In this document: positions 25,370 to 37,023 of the stretch, one piece after another | Numbering within the stretch: the first letter of the stretch is position 1 | Layout: each line of letters starts with the position of its first letter | Program-made: the position numbers and the translations under genes | The notes under the pieces: model-generated | The model's input: only the letters and a program-made list of their open reading frames with translations | The model's database searches: none | Told to the model about the DNA's origin: nothing | Assembly: GCF_033118175.1 (NCBI RefSeq) | Contig: NC_083697.1 | Coordinates: 28,804,001 to 28,868,000 of the forward strand | Reading direction: 5' to 3' | DNA length: 64,000 nucleotides | Origin: Dama dama | Taxonomy: Eukaryota > Chordata > Mammalia > Artiodactyla > Cervidae

Positions 25370-26708
25370 ACTTTCTGCATATAAATTAAGAAGTTCCAAA
25401 TCCCTCTGAAACCAGTAAGAGGGATCCAGGTTACAAAGTGCTTTTCTTCAATATACAGAGCACAGGGCTCTTGATCTAGGGGATACAGTTATTTTTCCTT
25501 TTTAACATATGCAACTAGTGAACAGATTAGGGATACTGATGGAAATTTTAATAAATGCTATGAAGTAGGTTTTATGTGCAAACCTAATTGACTATTGGTG
25601 ATCCTCTTCCCTGTTGTTTTTAGTAACTGAGTCAGATTAAATTATTCAAAACTAGTACTATAAAGAGATACTTAAAATGGCAAACCTCCTAAACCAGACA
25701 AGTCCATACAAAGGAAAGGGAGGTTACACAAGGATATGTGATATCCCTAAATGCCACAAGAGATCAGCCAGTCTTCATCTGACCTTGACAGAAACTTAAC
25801 ATTTAGGATTTTAAAGTGAGAGGCACCAAGAGTAGAGACTTAAGAAGGAAAAAAAAATCATGGGGGTCAGGGAGACAATAAACATTGTCTGTTGTTGATC
25901 TAAACATTTCAATACTTGCCTTCTGTTTAATCTGAAACACTCCAGAAAGAAAACATATGTCAGAACTAGCTTTCAGAAAACATTTGATTAAAAATAGTTA
26001 CACTTACATCAGCTGTGTTTCAAGTTGTAGTCCACTGCATTTGATATTTATAACTAAAGAGAAAATAAGAATACCGACTGGTCAGCTACTCGTATTTTAG
26101 AATCAAGGTCACTGACAGCTTTCTGGTTGGAGTGGGCCAAGCTGGAGGATGTGACATCGGCTGAGGATGCGTGCTTTCTGGACACTCCGCAAGATAATCA
26201 GTGAGGATTTTTGAAGCCCTATGGGGCTGTTCCTCTTGGCAACTTTCCACCTCTGTGAAGGGGAAGGTAGTTTGGTTAATAAAAAAAAATCTCATGAATA
26301 ACTTTCGGGAAAGAGGGAAATGAGCCTTCCCTGGCACTCCTTGCTGAGTCAAAAACAGGCAGGGACAGGCTTGGCCTCGAGGAAGGCACTTGTGCTTTTC
26401 TGCCAGCCTCTCCCATTTGGAGCTCCATGATGAAATTAGAACTGAGGAAACTTTAAAGGAGAACTTGGTAGGACTGTAAAATAGATTATGAAATGTTTAA
26501 CACCAGGAAAGCTTTCCTTTAAAAGGGACAAGATACATATTTCTGCATCTGTATTTTTGCATATTTATGCAAGTTAGTCTGCATATTTTCACTAGATTTT
26601 CTCTAAATATTATTATTTTCTTCCTGTAGGAGTCAGAATAAATTCCACATTGTCAATAGATAAATTTTATCTGAATAATAAAGAAGAAATCAACAGAATC
26701 AAAGTGAA

Positions 26709-26920
26709 ACTGAAAGTGTTAGTCACTCAGTCATGTCCAACCCTTTGTGACCCCAAGAACTGTAGCCCACCAGGCTCCTCTGTCCGTGAAATTATCCAGG
26801 CAAGAATACTGGAGTGGGTTGCCATTACCTTCTCCAGGGGATCTTCCCCACCAGGGGTGGAACCCGGGTCTGCCACATTGCAGGCAGATTCTTAACCATC
26901 TGAACCACCAGGGAAGCCCC
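26709..26920 (-). mobile_element. Bov-tA SINE
   Basis: Antisense full Bov-tA ending CCACCAGGGAAGCCCC. Long imperfect duplication CAACAGAATCAAAGTGAA (26691-26708) / CAATAGAATTAAAGTGAA (26921-26938), 16 of 18 identical. Confidence 0.93.
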
Positions 26921-27185
26921 CAATAGAATTAAAGTGAACACTAATCTTCAATGGATCCCAGTCTTAACTCTTATTTGCCTGAAAAAAAAAAAAAAAAAAA
27001 AGCCATCAGGTGTAATAGAAAATATGAGCTAAAACCAGTAAAAAAATTTCTATCAGAGATGGAAAGTTCAGAGCAGTGATTTACCTATGAAGAACAAGGG
27101 AAAAGTGATCAATGGGTGGGGCTTCAGCAATAACTATGTTTTATTTTAGAAACAGATCAGAAGAAAATATGGTAAAATGTTAATA

Positions 27186-27489
27186 CAGTTGGCCCTCTGT
27201 ATCCTCAGGTTCCACATTCGTTATTCAACCAACCTCAGATGGAAAAAATATGTTTTTAAATTCCAGAAAGTTCCAAAAAGTAAAATAAACTGACTGCACA
27301 CTGGTAACTATTTATATAGTATTTACATTGTATGAGGCATTAAAATAATCTGGAGATGGTTTAAAGTATACAGAAGGATGTGCACAGATTATATGCAAAT
27401 ACTGCTGCATTTTATAAAAAGGGACTTGAGCATCCATGAATTATGGCATCTGTGGGGATCCTAGTAACAATCCTCCAGGATACTGACTG
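27186..27489. repeat. MER2-like Tigger DNA transposon
   Basis: Terminal CAGTTGGCCCTCTGTATCC after TA, interior ATTTACATTGTATGAGGCAT and GGGACTTGAGCATCCATGAA, right end GGATACTGACTG. Non-autonomous, no transposase frame. Confidence 0.8.
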
Positions 27490-28742
27490 TCCCTGTTAAA
27501 TCAAGTAGTGGTATATGGTGTCCTTTACATCAATTTTTAAATGTTCTATACACATGGAATTTTTTATAATTAAAACAATGCTTTAAAAAGAATGTGAAGG
27601 TTTACACAGCAAAACTCTTGAAAGCTAAGTGGTATCCACTGACATGAAAGAAACATGCAGAACACCAGATGGTTCAATAGCCCTAATCCTAGAAGCAATC
27701 TCAACATAGTAAGAGTGTGTCTAAGCCTAGCCTACACCCAGCTTATTGGAAATGGGGTTTAAGCATGGGACAAAATTCCAGTGGCAAATGGAGAACTGGA
27801 GTAGACTCTGAGAGTTGGTTTTAAAATGATTTAACTTTAGGTGTCATATTTGGACAATCAGCAAGAGACAAACCCAAGCAGGTTATATATTTACAAGTTC
27901 TATAAACCACAGCTAGGGGTCTGCAGCCCCCAAACCACAGCCAGTCCCCATGGCTGTGGGGTTGGCCCTCAACACCTCACGGCTCCTGTCTTAGACCGAG
28001 TCATGCTGAACCACCAGTGGCCCAGGGGCCTCTCCAGGACAGGGCATGCTCTCCCAGAGGCACAGTGAGAAGAGAAGGAAGTGAGGCTGGAGGAGAGAGA
28101 GGAAGGTAAGAAGCTGCAGAGGAGGAAAAGGCAGAGCCCAGAACATTCCACTCTTAAGCCTGAACAAATATACTTTAATAAACACGTATCATATGTAAAT
28201 TTCAGAAATACCATTTCCTTCCCTGTGAGTGTAAATGCTCTCCCTCTGAAGTTCCTGCAGAGATGGGATCTGGGGAAGAGTGTGGGGGCACTGTCCATGA
28301 CCCCTCCCTCTATGGGAAGGGAGGCTGAGACCACTGCACAGACGTTCTCCCTGCTCTCAACAGCGGCTACACAGGTTTACAGCCTTGACTGAGCCCATCT
28401 CCACTTTCACTTTCTCTTCTGTAATAGTTGTAACGGAGAATCAACAGAGTTCCTACGTTAACTGTTGGGTATGCAGTTATCATAGTACACAGAAAGTTTA
28501 GGATATGTTTTCTCTTCTCTTTTCTATCTTTCTCCTTAATATCCAGGCACACTAATTCAGACATTCTAAAAGAAATTATAGAGTCACCATGATCATCAGC
28601 TTGAAAATAAACATCTAATAATCAGGAAAAGTATACATGTTTGCAAAATAATAGACTGAGGCAATTCCATATAACCTATGAGCTACTGTCTTATATAGCA
28701 GACAGTATGCAAAGAAGAAGGGTTAAGACTTTGCATCTAGAT

Positions 28743-28947
28743 CAGTGGTGCTCAAGGAGGGTGATTCTGCCCCCAGGACAAGTGGCAACGTCTGCAGACA
28801 CTGGTTGTCACAACTATAGCAATGCTGTTGGCATCTAGAGGGTACAACTCAGGGATGCTGCAGAATACCCTCCAGTGAAGCGGAAAACCTTCCAAAGCAT
28901 GAAGTCTTCTCACCCTAAACACTAGTAGTGATGAGTGAGAAACCCTG
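28743..28947 (+). repeat. MER5A-like hAT-Charlie element
   Basis: Ends CAGTGGTGCTCAA and GAGAAACCCTG form the inverted termini; interior GATTCTGCCCCCAGGACA and GGTTGTCACAACTATAGC. 8-bp flanks ATCTAGAT / ATCGAGCT agree at 6 positions, as expected of an old hAT duplication. Confidence 0.82.
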
Positions 28948-29666
28948 ATCGAGCTGTATCTGTCACACAACTTCTCTTGCAGCCTCACATGGGGCGGGTG
29001 CTTAGTGAACTGCTTCAGACATGTATGACTGTGACGATCCTCCCGATAAAGACACAGGCTGAGAGCAATTCCTTCCTCTGACTAAATTTTATATGTAAGA
29101 GGGATTTATATCCCTTTGTAAACCAAAAGTTCACCCTTAACTATCCTTTGTAAAAAAGAGCATTAAAAGTGATACTGGAACATGAGCTCTGGAAAAACTA
29201 CGTTGTTTGACTCTTTCTTTTCTCCCCACACCAGCTCTTCAGATTAAGAGCTTCTATGATAAATAAAATTATTTCCTTTAACTATTACAAACTTTCAGTG
29301 AGTGATGACAGGCTAAGAGAACAATGATAGTTTGTAACAAACTCTCTGAACTGCTCTATGTTTTCTTACAATTGGATTAAATGCTTAATAAATACATGTT
29401 AAATTAGTGAATAAAAAACAATTGGGTGAAATAGTAAAGCTGCAGCTGAAGGTCAATAATGACTAATCATACTCATTTATATTTTGACTACCTTAGTATT
29501 AGCTGTTTACATATCTAGATTTCTCAGTAAGTATCAAACTCTTTGATACATAAACTATGATTTGAGAAAAACATTGAATATCCACTAGGTTGTTTTATTT
29601 CTAGACTATTTTGTAAATGTGAGGCGTCAACCACTACATGAGAAGGATGTATGAAGACTGAGCATA

Positions 29667-30138
29667 TGGAGAAGGAAATGGCAACCCACTCCAGTACTCT
29701 TGCCAGGAAAACCCCATGAACAGAGGGAGCCTGGTGGGCTACAATCCATGGGGTCACTAAGAGTCAGACACAACTTAGCGACTAATCAGCAGCAGCAGAA
29801 AGACTATAATGGGCCCTACTCCCCTTACCCAAGCAAGTCTGAGGATCTGGTCTGCCCAGCCCATGCCTTTGGAGCAGTACTTGCCCTTCAGACATTCCCT
29901 TGACACTGTGCTCTTTCTCATCCCTCTGACCTGTTTCCTGACCCAACCAGTAAGTTGGCTAATTCTGCTTTTAAAAATACTGTTCCTCCTTAGAATGAAC
30001 CTCTCAAGCAAAGAGCTAGCTGGAATGCCTAAAGATTGCGAGGGACTTTTCCCCCACTCACAAGAAACCACTGTGTGATCATTTTTATACCTGCTTGTTA
30101 ATAAACACTGACACCCTTAGCAGAAAAAAAAAAAAAAA
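29667..30138 (+). mobile_element. Retroinsertion: BOV-A SINE plus 3' flank with AATAAA and poly(A)
   Basis: One insert inside a single target-site duplication, GAAGACTGAGCATA at 29653-29666 and AGACTGAGCATA after the A-run. It opens at the 5' end of a BOV-A monomer (GGAGAAGGAAATGGCAACCC), passes the SINE AGC tail at about 29799, continues through about 325 bp of non-SINE sequence with an 89-codon frame (29809-30078) of no recognised family, and ends with AATAAA (30100-30105) 18 bases before a 17-base poly(A). It is either a SINE transcript that read through to a Pol II polyadenylation site, or a truncated mRNA whose 3' UTR carried a BOV-A. Confidence 0.8.
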
Positions 30139-30779
30139 AAGACTGAGCATAATAGGATATATAAAGCTTTTTCCATTGGGTAACAAATTTATAACAAAGT
30201 TACTACTATGTATCTTTTAGTATCAAGAACTGTTACTTAGCTACAAAAGACTAGAGCAATACAAGTCAACACTTGACAACATTGTAATTTATATCTGTTT
30301 GTTACAGAGACAGTCCAAAAAAAAAAAAAAAACTCCCAGTTTTACTCTTAATGCTAATTCTTCAATAATTACAATCATAATCAGTGTCAATGCCCATAAC
30401 ATGTATCACACATATGAACACATACAGTGTTTATATACAGGACACACAGGCATGTTGTTAAAAACATGTGTTGGATTTGACTCCCAGATATCTGAGTACC
30501 CATTATTCCTGAGCTCCTCTCTCTTGCTGCCCAGAGTTATAATTCTGTGTCTTATCTTACTACCACCCTCCCATGTCCTGTTCCCTAGGTCTCTGCCCCC
30601 AGTCTCCCAAATGGACGTGTTCCACGTAACAGTTCAATGAGCAAGAGTCTGCTGTAGGATGACACGCCACCAGTCCCGTGAGGACCGCAGGGCTCCCTTT
30701 TAAGAGCCTCGGTTTCCTCACAGGTATTAAGACTTTTTACCTACCAAGGCTGTTATGAGGATAGAAAAGATAATGTATG

Positions 30780-31319
30780 AGAGTTTCAGTTCAGTTCAGT
30801 TGCTCAGTTGTGTACGACTCTTTGCGACCCCATGAACCACAGCATGCCAAGCCTCCCTGTCCATCGCCAACTCCCGGAGTCCACCCAAACCCATGTCCAT
30901 TGTGTCGGTGATGCCATCCAACCATCTCATCCTCTGTCATCCCCTTCTCCTCCTGTCCTCAATCTTTCCCAGCACCAGGGTCTTTTCAAATGAGTCAGCT
31001 CTTCGCATGAGGTGGCCAGCGTATTAGAGTTTCAGCTTCAACATCAGTCCTTCCAATGAACACCCAGGCCTGATCTCCTTTAGGATGGACTGGTTGGATC
31101 TCCTTGCAGTCCAAGGGACTCTCAAGAGTCTTCTCCAACACCACAGTTCAAAAGGATCAATTCTTCTGCGCTCAGCTTTTTTTATAGTCCAACTCTCACA
31201 TTCATACATGACCACTGGAAAAACCATAGCCTTGACTAGACAGACCTTTGTTGACAAAGTAACGTCTCTGCTTTTTAATATGCTGTCTAGGTTGGTCATA
31301 ACTTTCCTTCCAAGGAGGA
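30780..31319 (-). mobile_element. BovB (RTE) 3' end
   Basis: 5'-truncated BovB. On the minus strand it encodes part of the ORF C-terminus after the reverse transcriptase (...LLGRKVMTNLDSILKSR... within 31024-31335) and ends in ACTGA repeats instead of poly(A). Duplication AATGTATG at 30772-30779 and 31320-31327. Frame broken near the 3' side; not a functional gene. Confidence 0.92.
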
Positions 31320-32009
31320 AATGTATGTAAAGCACTTGGCAAATCTTTGGTGCTTAATATAAATTAATCCCCTTGTTTTATTGCTGTTCTTATTTCCTCA
31401 TTCAGATTCTAAAGGACCAGAGACCATAAATCTGTGGCTAAACCCATATTTATCCAGACTAATAATCCTGAACAGGAAATACATCTTTCGTTCCACACAA
31501 GAGCTTGGATAGGAGACTTAAAATGCAAACACAATGGATAGGACTAATACTACAATATTATTCAAGAGGTTAAAGAATCAAGGATTTCGTTTTGGACCAG
31601 GGAAAAGAAATTAGAAAGTCCTGAGCCTAGAAGTGGGCTATGAGGAGAGGGAGGGAACAAAATGCAAGGCTGGCAAAACCAAAGATCAATTTCTCTGCTA
31701 TCACAATTTTACTAGGGGTCTGTCTTGTACAAATGAAAATGTTTATAAAAGATGAAACTGCAATATTTGACTGGTTCATCTGCAAAACTGTTAACAATCA
31801 GTCTATGAAACATGACATCACATTATAAAAATAAAAAAACTCAAGCTACCTCAGCACAAGATATTCTCAATTAAATACAAAGAAAGAAAAAGAACCTGAA
31901 GAAGTAGAAAAAGCTCAGCTAAGCCCACCACAGCATGTCATGAGCAGTATGTTCCAAGGACCATCACGTGTAGATGAATAGTTGCTCAAGCAGAGGCCCC
32001 TTTGGACCA

Positions 32010-32210
32010 CTGAAGTACATTTTCTCATTCAATCTTTAGAAGACTACAAAGCACAGACCCTTAACAAGTCTGCATTTTGCACATTCAGGTACTGAGGTTT
32101 AGAAGTGCTGGATAACTCAGTCAAAGGCACACAGCTGGTAGCAGAGTCTGGATCAGAATTCATGATCTGAGGTATTCTACTATACAGTCCACACACTCAG
32201 TCATCTGAGT
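32010..32210 (-). repeat. MIR SINE
   Basis: Reverse MIR: TTTCTCATTCAATCTTTAGA, GGTACTGAGGTTTAGAAGTG, AAAGGCACACAGCTGGTAGC. Confidence 0.7.
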
Positions 32211-32553
32211 CTTGATTTTTGCTAGATCTCTAAAGACCTGAAATTGAGTGCTCTCTCAAAGCATTTTTCAAGTCTTAGGAAGTATACAACTAAACAAATT
32301 TTTAAGATAATCAAGAAATAATAAAAGTTTTGTTAATGTTGAGATAATTTGTACTAAATGGAAATATTAACAGTTTTAGAATCTGTCACTTCTATTGCTA
32401 TGAGACACATTTCTACATAAATATTATAAATAATCAGGTGAACACTTCAGCTTATAAGCAGAGGCAAATAGTAGTTATTTAAAGCATTCCTTTCTTTTGC
32501 TCTGAGGATACCAAATCTTCCAGAATTCACATGGAAAGACATCATAAACTTAC

Positions 32554-32652
32554 TTTGACCTGAGGGTAGGACTTCTTGTTCTTTTCACTAGATGCACCGG
32601 GGAGTCCTCCATGGGAAGGGCCTTCACACACATAACGGAAACGAAATCCTCT
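32554..32652 (-). CDS. NFKB1: NFKB1 exon 5: residues 52-84, DNA-recognition loop
   Basis: Fourth coding exon, 99 nt and exactly 33 codons, between acceptor CCTTTGCAG and donor GTAAGT (32553-32548). The translation starts RGFRFRYVCEGPSHGG and ends KSYPQVK. This is loop L1 of the Rel homology domain, which contacts the GGG half-site of kappa-B DNA. The base-contacting residues Arg55, Arg57, Tyr58, Glu61 and His65 and the redox-sensitive Cys60 are all present; human numbering is +1 or +2 depending on the exon-4 acceptor. As far as I can recall, all 33 residues equal the human ones, so the locus looks like the functional gene and not a retrocopy; the introns confirm this. The remaining Rel domain, glycine-rich hinge, ankyrin repeats and death domain lie beyond the left window edge. 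Confidence 0.97.
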
Positions 32653-33796
32653 CTGCAAAGGTGAACGCAAGGTGAACAGGTTTGAGGAATACTTACTAAA
32701 AACTTATAAGGACAAAGTTACACCAATTTTTAAATTCTTGTGTGTATTAGAGGAGACCCAAACTGTGAAAGAGGACTGTATATGAGAACCACTTCTCCCC
32801 ATAACCTTATCATGACTATTGATGTTGACTGATACTTGCGCCCTGAACTGTGGTTTAAAAGCCAGGTCCCTGGCCCTGAAGAAGCTCTCCTCCTGTGCTG
32901 TGTGGAGAGTAAACTGCTGCAGACTTTAGGCCTAAGGACTCGACAGGCTACAGCTTGCCTGCATCAGTTTCCTATCTCACATTGCTGCTGCCAAGCTCTG
33001 AAACTGGCCATATGACTTAAAGTTAAGCTTCTCTGACTCTTATTTAAAGGCATTCCTTTACCTACTCTGATGACACTGGGTTCAGGATGGAATACAGAAA
33101 CGTCTTGTTAAATACACCCCACCAGGGTTATAGAACACACCCTCTGCAAGGCCCCATATCTGGTCAGTAACTCTCAACAGTTCAGAAGGTAAGAAGTTTC
33201 GATTTAAGATTATTAGTACTATCAAGTTCAAGTGGATATATTAACTGACCTGAATGAATCCAAACCCAGAGAGTCCCTTTATATATTAATTCAAGAAATT
33301 TTACAGACACAGTAATATCAACTAGGAATTAGCAAGAAGCCTTTACTATGCGGGCTGATAAACACCTGAGTTCCATGTATTTTTTAATTTATACAAGTAA
33401 GAAGATTAGACCAGACCATATTCAAGGTCTACTCCAGTTTTAAGATTTTATGACTTAAAAAGCTAACAGCTGTAATTGTGCATATTTGCACATAAAGAAT
33501 AAAACAAGGGCATTTATGAGAATGGCTCTCATCATCATATTAAGGGAGATTTCAACATTTTTCCTGAAAGACTCTGCTTTATAAAGATATCAAACAATTT
33601 GTGGTAGTGTTAGTAGTTTATACAGTCTCTTGACCAGATGGTCTTCCGTTTTTCAAATAACACCCTTTAAAGAAAAGAATATGTTAATACACTTTAAGGA
33701 ACATTCTCACCTTTCATTTATTTTATTGTGGGACTGACTTCATATAAACAGTGCTAGATGCTTAGGCCCTCAGAAGCTCCACACACCACTACTTGT

Positions 33797-33811
33797 GGGG
33801 GGGGGGGGGGG
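33797..33811 (+). repeat. Homopolymer of 15 G
   Basis: Uninterrupted G run; poly(C) in the NFKB1 sense strand. Confidence 0.95.
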
Positions 33812-36088
33812 CGGCTTTCTACCCTGCACGCTGGGTAGTGGAGATCAGTGAATATAGAGGTTTTGATGGCTTTAAGCTAACGGACCAATGTAAATGTCTG
33901 CCCTCCTCAAACTGTACGTCATTTCACTATGCCACATAGGGTCTTGAAAAACAGCCTGAGAGGTTCAGGGAAAGCACCTGGAATTGCTTCTAAATTCATG
34001 AGACTTTTCTAATCTCCAAAGAGGACCAGACTAAAGCATATTTTATAGGACCAGTGAGACCTGACATAAATTCCCTAGGGGAGGAAGCTACCGCATGTCA
34101 CACCTGGGCCTGGGGTACATGGTCAACTCATTAAAGTGGGGCCTAAGACAACTCTTGAAAAGGGTTCCTTAGGTGACCCCAAACCTCAACACCTGGAAAG
34201 CCTTCTGAGGTAAGATTAGTGATTTGAAGGTGACTCTCCTTGTTTTGCTTCTCATAAAATTAGAACTAAAAAATAAGTTACAAATTCAGCCCTATACCTT
34301 ATATAGTCAAAGGCTGTTAGCTTATTTTCAATAATTAAATGAAATTTCTAAAAGCGTGAAAAAGCAACAGTCAGCCTCCGGAATTGGCTAACCATAAAAT
34401 AGGGATTTACTTGACTGCTAATCAGTTTAAACACAACTTCAGCTTTTAAACAATATTAGATAATTAGCACTTAATAATATGCAACAGAACTAGCTGTCCT
34501 AAAGATCAGTAGTAGTCTATGCTATGACTCATCTCTGCCAAAGCTGGGGAAAATTGTGGCAGAGACGCCAAAGAAAAAAGAAAATTTTTCTAGATTTTAT
34601 TTTTAAAACAATAAAGTAATTAATTATCTTTAATCATAAAGTTACTTTAGGACAGTTGGAGAAACAAATACTATTACATCTTATTAGGAGTGGCATTCAG
34701 TAAAATATGAGTAAAGAGACCTGTCTTAATGCCTTGCTTATCATTTGAAAAACAACATATATCATTCATAGTTGGATAAAAGTATCTAAACTTCTATGCA
34801 AAGGAATGTATAACCTGAAGATAGAAATTTATTATTATTTTTTAAAAGGAAACTAGGATGTCTTCAAATGCATAGTCAGGATGCATTTCAGATTCTAAAT
34901 TTTTGAGATTAAAGGCTTGCCAATCCACAGCCATTCATCTCAGTAACTCCACTTGCTTAAAATGAGTCATCAACCTCAAAGGCAAGGCTTCATCCATCCG
35001 GTCAGAAAGTCTGACTTCAATACAACCTTCTTACTTTCACTGGAGTCAGACATCACAGTGTTACAGTTTGGTAAGCAAGCACATTGATTTACTCAGATAA
35101 GCTTTAACACATCCACCAACAGTGAATTAAATTTTGAATTTTGGAACTACATAACTCACCCTTCAGGTAAATCATAATCGTCAATTTTTCCTTATGACTA
35201 TTGACCCACAGTAAGAAACTGCATTTTAAAAACCTTATGGTAGCTCTATGCTTATGAAAATGAATATTTGAAAAACACATTTTGCCTAGTATGCAGACAA
35301 GTAAATTTTAGTTGGTTTCTTGGTTTCATGGATTATCCAGAAATTTCCCAGGAGGCCAGGTAACACTGCACAGGATGTTAGGGGATAAACTTCCACTGGG
35401 AGGGTCCTTTGGGAAAACTGGTGGCCTCCTGTGAGAACTCACCGCACTGATAGGGAATTGGGAATGGGGATAAAGCAAAGTCATGTCAGCAGCCTGTGGG
35501 GTCAGGGTGTGTCACCTGTGAGCCATTAAAACAATGTCCCAAAGTCTCATATGGTACTCCAGTCCCCACACCAAAAACTTTTATCAAAGTTCAACCTCAT
35601 AAGTATAGTCTATTTGGTCATAGATAAGATACTCATATCCTTTATATTCTGACCAAAATCCAAATACATATGTTATACGATGATTACAATAACCACATGT
35701 ATACTTTAAGATCTTGACATAGTTGGCATTTGTTAAATGTTACAAATACAAAAGTGTTACGCTTACTTGCCTGAGCTACTAAAAACATTTAGGAAAAGTA
35801 CTGGGTGAGACAGCTGCAAGAAAGCAGGCACACGCATCCTCAGTCTCACACAGGTGTGATAAAAAGCACATCCAGTAAGAGATCTACTAACTTTGTCCTC
35901 ATTCTACAGAGGACTATACCATTACTTCATCCCTTAATGACTACGGGAAGATATTAAAGATTCTCTTCCCTCCTCTTTCATAGCACTGGTCCCATCCAAT
36001 TTCCAATAAATATTTATTTACCCATGGGGACATGGTAAGGAAGCCATTTCAATTCCCAGGTATCCTCTCTAAATAACAGTAGTAAGAG

Positions 36089-36297
36089 GAAAGTGAAAGT
36101 GAAATCCCTCAGTCACATCTGACTCTGCGACCAGGCAGACTGTAGCCCACAGGCTCCTCTGTCCATGGAATTCTCCAGGCAAGAATACTGGAGTAAATTG
36201 CCATGCTATCCTCCAGGGGATCTTCCCAACCCAAGCATCAAACCCTAGGTTCCCGCATTGCAGGCACATTCTTTACTGTCTTAGCCGCCAGGGAAGA
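36089..36297 (-). mobile_element. Bov-tA SINE
   Basis: Antisense full-length Bov-tA from AAAGTGAAAGTGAAATCCC to CCGCCAGGGAAG, in sense orientation relative to NFKB1, 570 bp from exon 4. Confidence 0.9.
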
Positions 36298-36868
36298 GCA
36301 CAATAAAATAAAACGCTCCTCTCCTGACTCCGAAGAGGCCAGACCTAAAGCTAAGACCCGAGAGAACTCGACTGTCTATTCTAGGACTTTATCCACACCC
36401 TACCAGTACTTTTAGTAACTCAGGTTACATGTTCCAAATAGAAAAGGCTGTAGCTCCTAAGGATGGAGAAAGGCTCAAAAGTGTGCAGGGACATGGAGGA
36501 AGCATCTGACTCAGTGATGTGAACTGCACGTATGTGCATTTCCTTATAAATGAAAATGAGTGGAGATAACCTACACCTCTTCTAGGAGTGACTGGTAAGT
36601 CAAAGTGTTGGAGATCATGGGATACCATGGATCAATACTTAAGTTTTATAGAACTATGTACTGAGATTCAGGACAGTCTGAACAATGACTAACAGAAAAG
36701 GAAAGTCGATGATACAATTGTTACATAATTTGGCAGGTTGTTGATCTTCTAGATAAGCTACTTCCTTTGTAAAATTCATTTACTATTTTATTCAGTGCTT
36801 GAGGTATTAATATTAGACTTATGGATCTAACAATTAAAGAGAAAGTCCCATCCCTTTAGTCTTCTTAC

Positions 36869-36906
36869 CTGTTTAGGTTGCTCTAATATTTGAAGGTATG
36901 GGCCAT
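36869..36906 (-). CDS. NFKB1: NFKB1 exon 4: residues 39-51, start of Rel homology domain
   Basis: Third coding exon, 38 nt. It completes the split Asp codon (G|AT) and encodes DGPYLQILEQPKQ, ending in phase 0 at donor GTAAG (36868-36864). This is the beta-strand that opens the N-terminal Ig-like half of the Rel homology domain. The acceptor is a tandem ...TTTTTAGCAG: using the distal AG gives PLPA-DGPYL, while using the proximal AG (first base 36909) inserts one extra Ala. The polypyrimidine tract upstream on the minus strand is strong (TTTCTTTTGGTTTCTGTTTG). The peptide matches human p105 exactly as I remember it. Confidence 0.95.
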
Positions 36907-36914
36907 CTGCTAAA
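36904..36914 (-). promoter_or_regulatory. NFKB1: Tandem NAGNAG splice acceptor at NFKB1 exon 4
   Basis: Minus-strand TTTTTAGCAG directly before ATGGCC offers two AG acceptors three bases apart (TAG and CAG). The two products differ by a single alanine between exon 3 and DGPYLQ. Human NFKB1 is known in 968- and 969-residue forms, which fits this kind of choice. Confidence 0.8.
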
Positions 36915-36967
36915 AACAAAACAACAAACAGAAACCAAAAGAAACTGTGAGGCTTCTCAAATTTGGT

Positions 36968-37016
<49 letters not shown>

Positions 37017-37023
37017 ATATATA
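36968..37023 (+). repeat. A-run and TA microsatellite near the exon 4 acceptor
   Basis: About 16 A then about 20 TA units with GTATG interruptions. It sits 60-115 bases upstream of the tandem acceptor on the NFKB1 strand (TA then T-run in sense). Confidence 0.95.

Larger units (their letters stand above)
1..32553 (-). other. NFKB1: NFKB1 intron 5 (partial, runs off left edge)
   Basis: Starts at the exon 5 donor and continues past position 1. I looked on the minus strand for exon 6 (human ICNYVGPAK...GPKDMVVG) and found nothing, so the intron is over 32.5 kb. Open frames of 60-121 codons here are either inside SINE, L1 or BovB copies or show no family signature. Stretches where I recognise nothing: 1-1830, 2021-3595, 12650-13380, 13425-15620, 15920-17920, 24110-25240, 25370-26680, 27490-28740 (GC-richer at 27900-28400) and 31330-32010. 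Confidence 0.85.
32653..36868 (-). other. NFKB1: NFKB1 intron 4
   Basis: 4216-bp intron with GTAAG donor and TTTGCAG acceptor. It holds one Bov-tA SINE (36089-36297) and a 15-base G run (33797-33811). The rest appears non-repetitive to the eye, with no open frame of note. Confidence 0.9.

Noticed and set aside
27969..28334. 121-codon minus-strand frame, one of the longest frames outside the SINE and BovB copies
   Set aside because: Composition is Ser/Leu-rich from pyrimidine-rich DNA, overlaps plus-strand frames and shows no domain; probably chance.
1..32553. NFKB1 exon 6 or later exons
   Set aside because: I looked for the reverse complement of the ICNYVGPAK and CEDGICTV coding sequence and saw none; exon 6 should lie left of the window.
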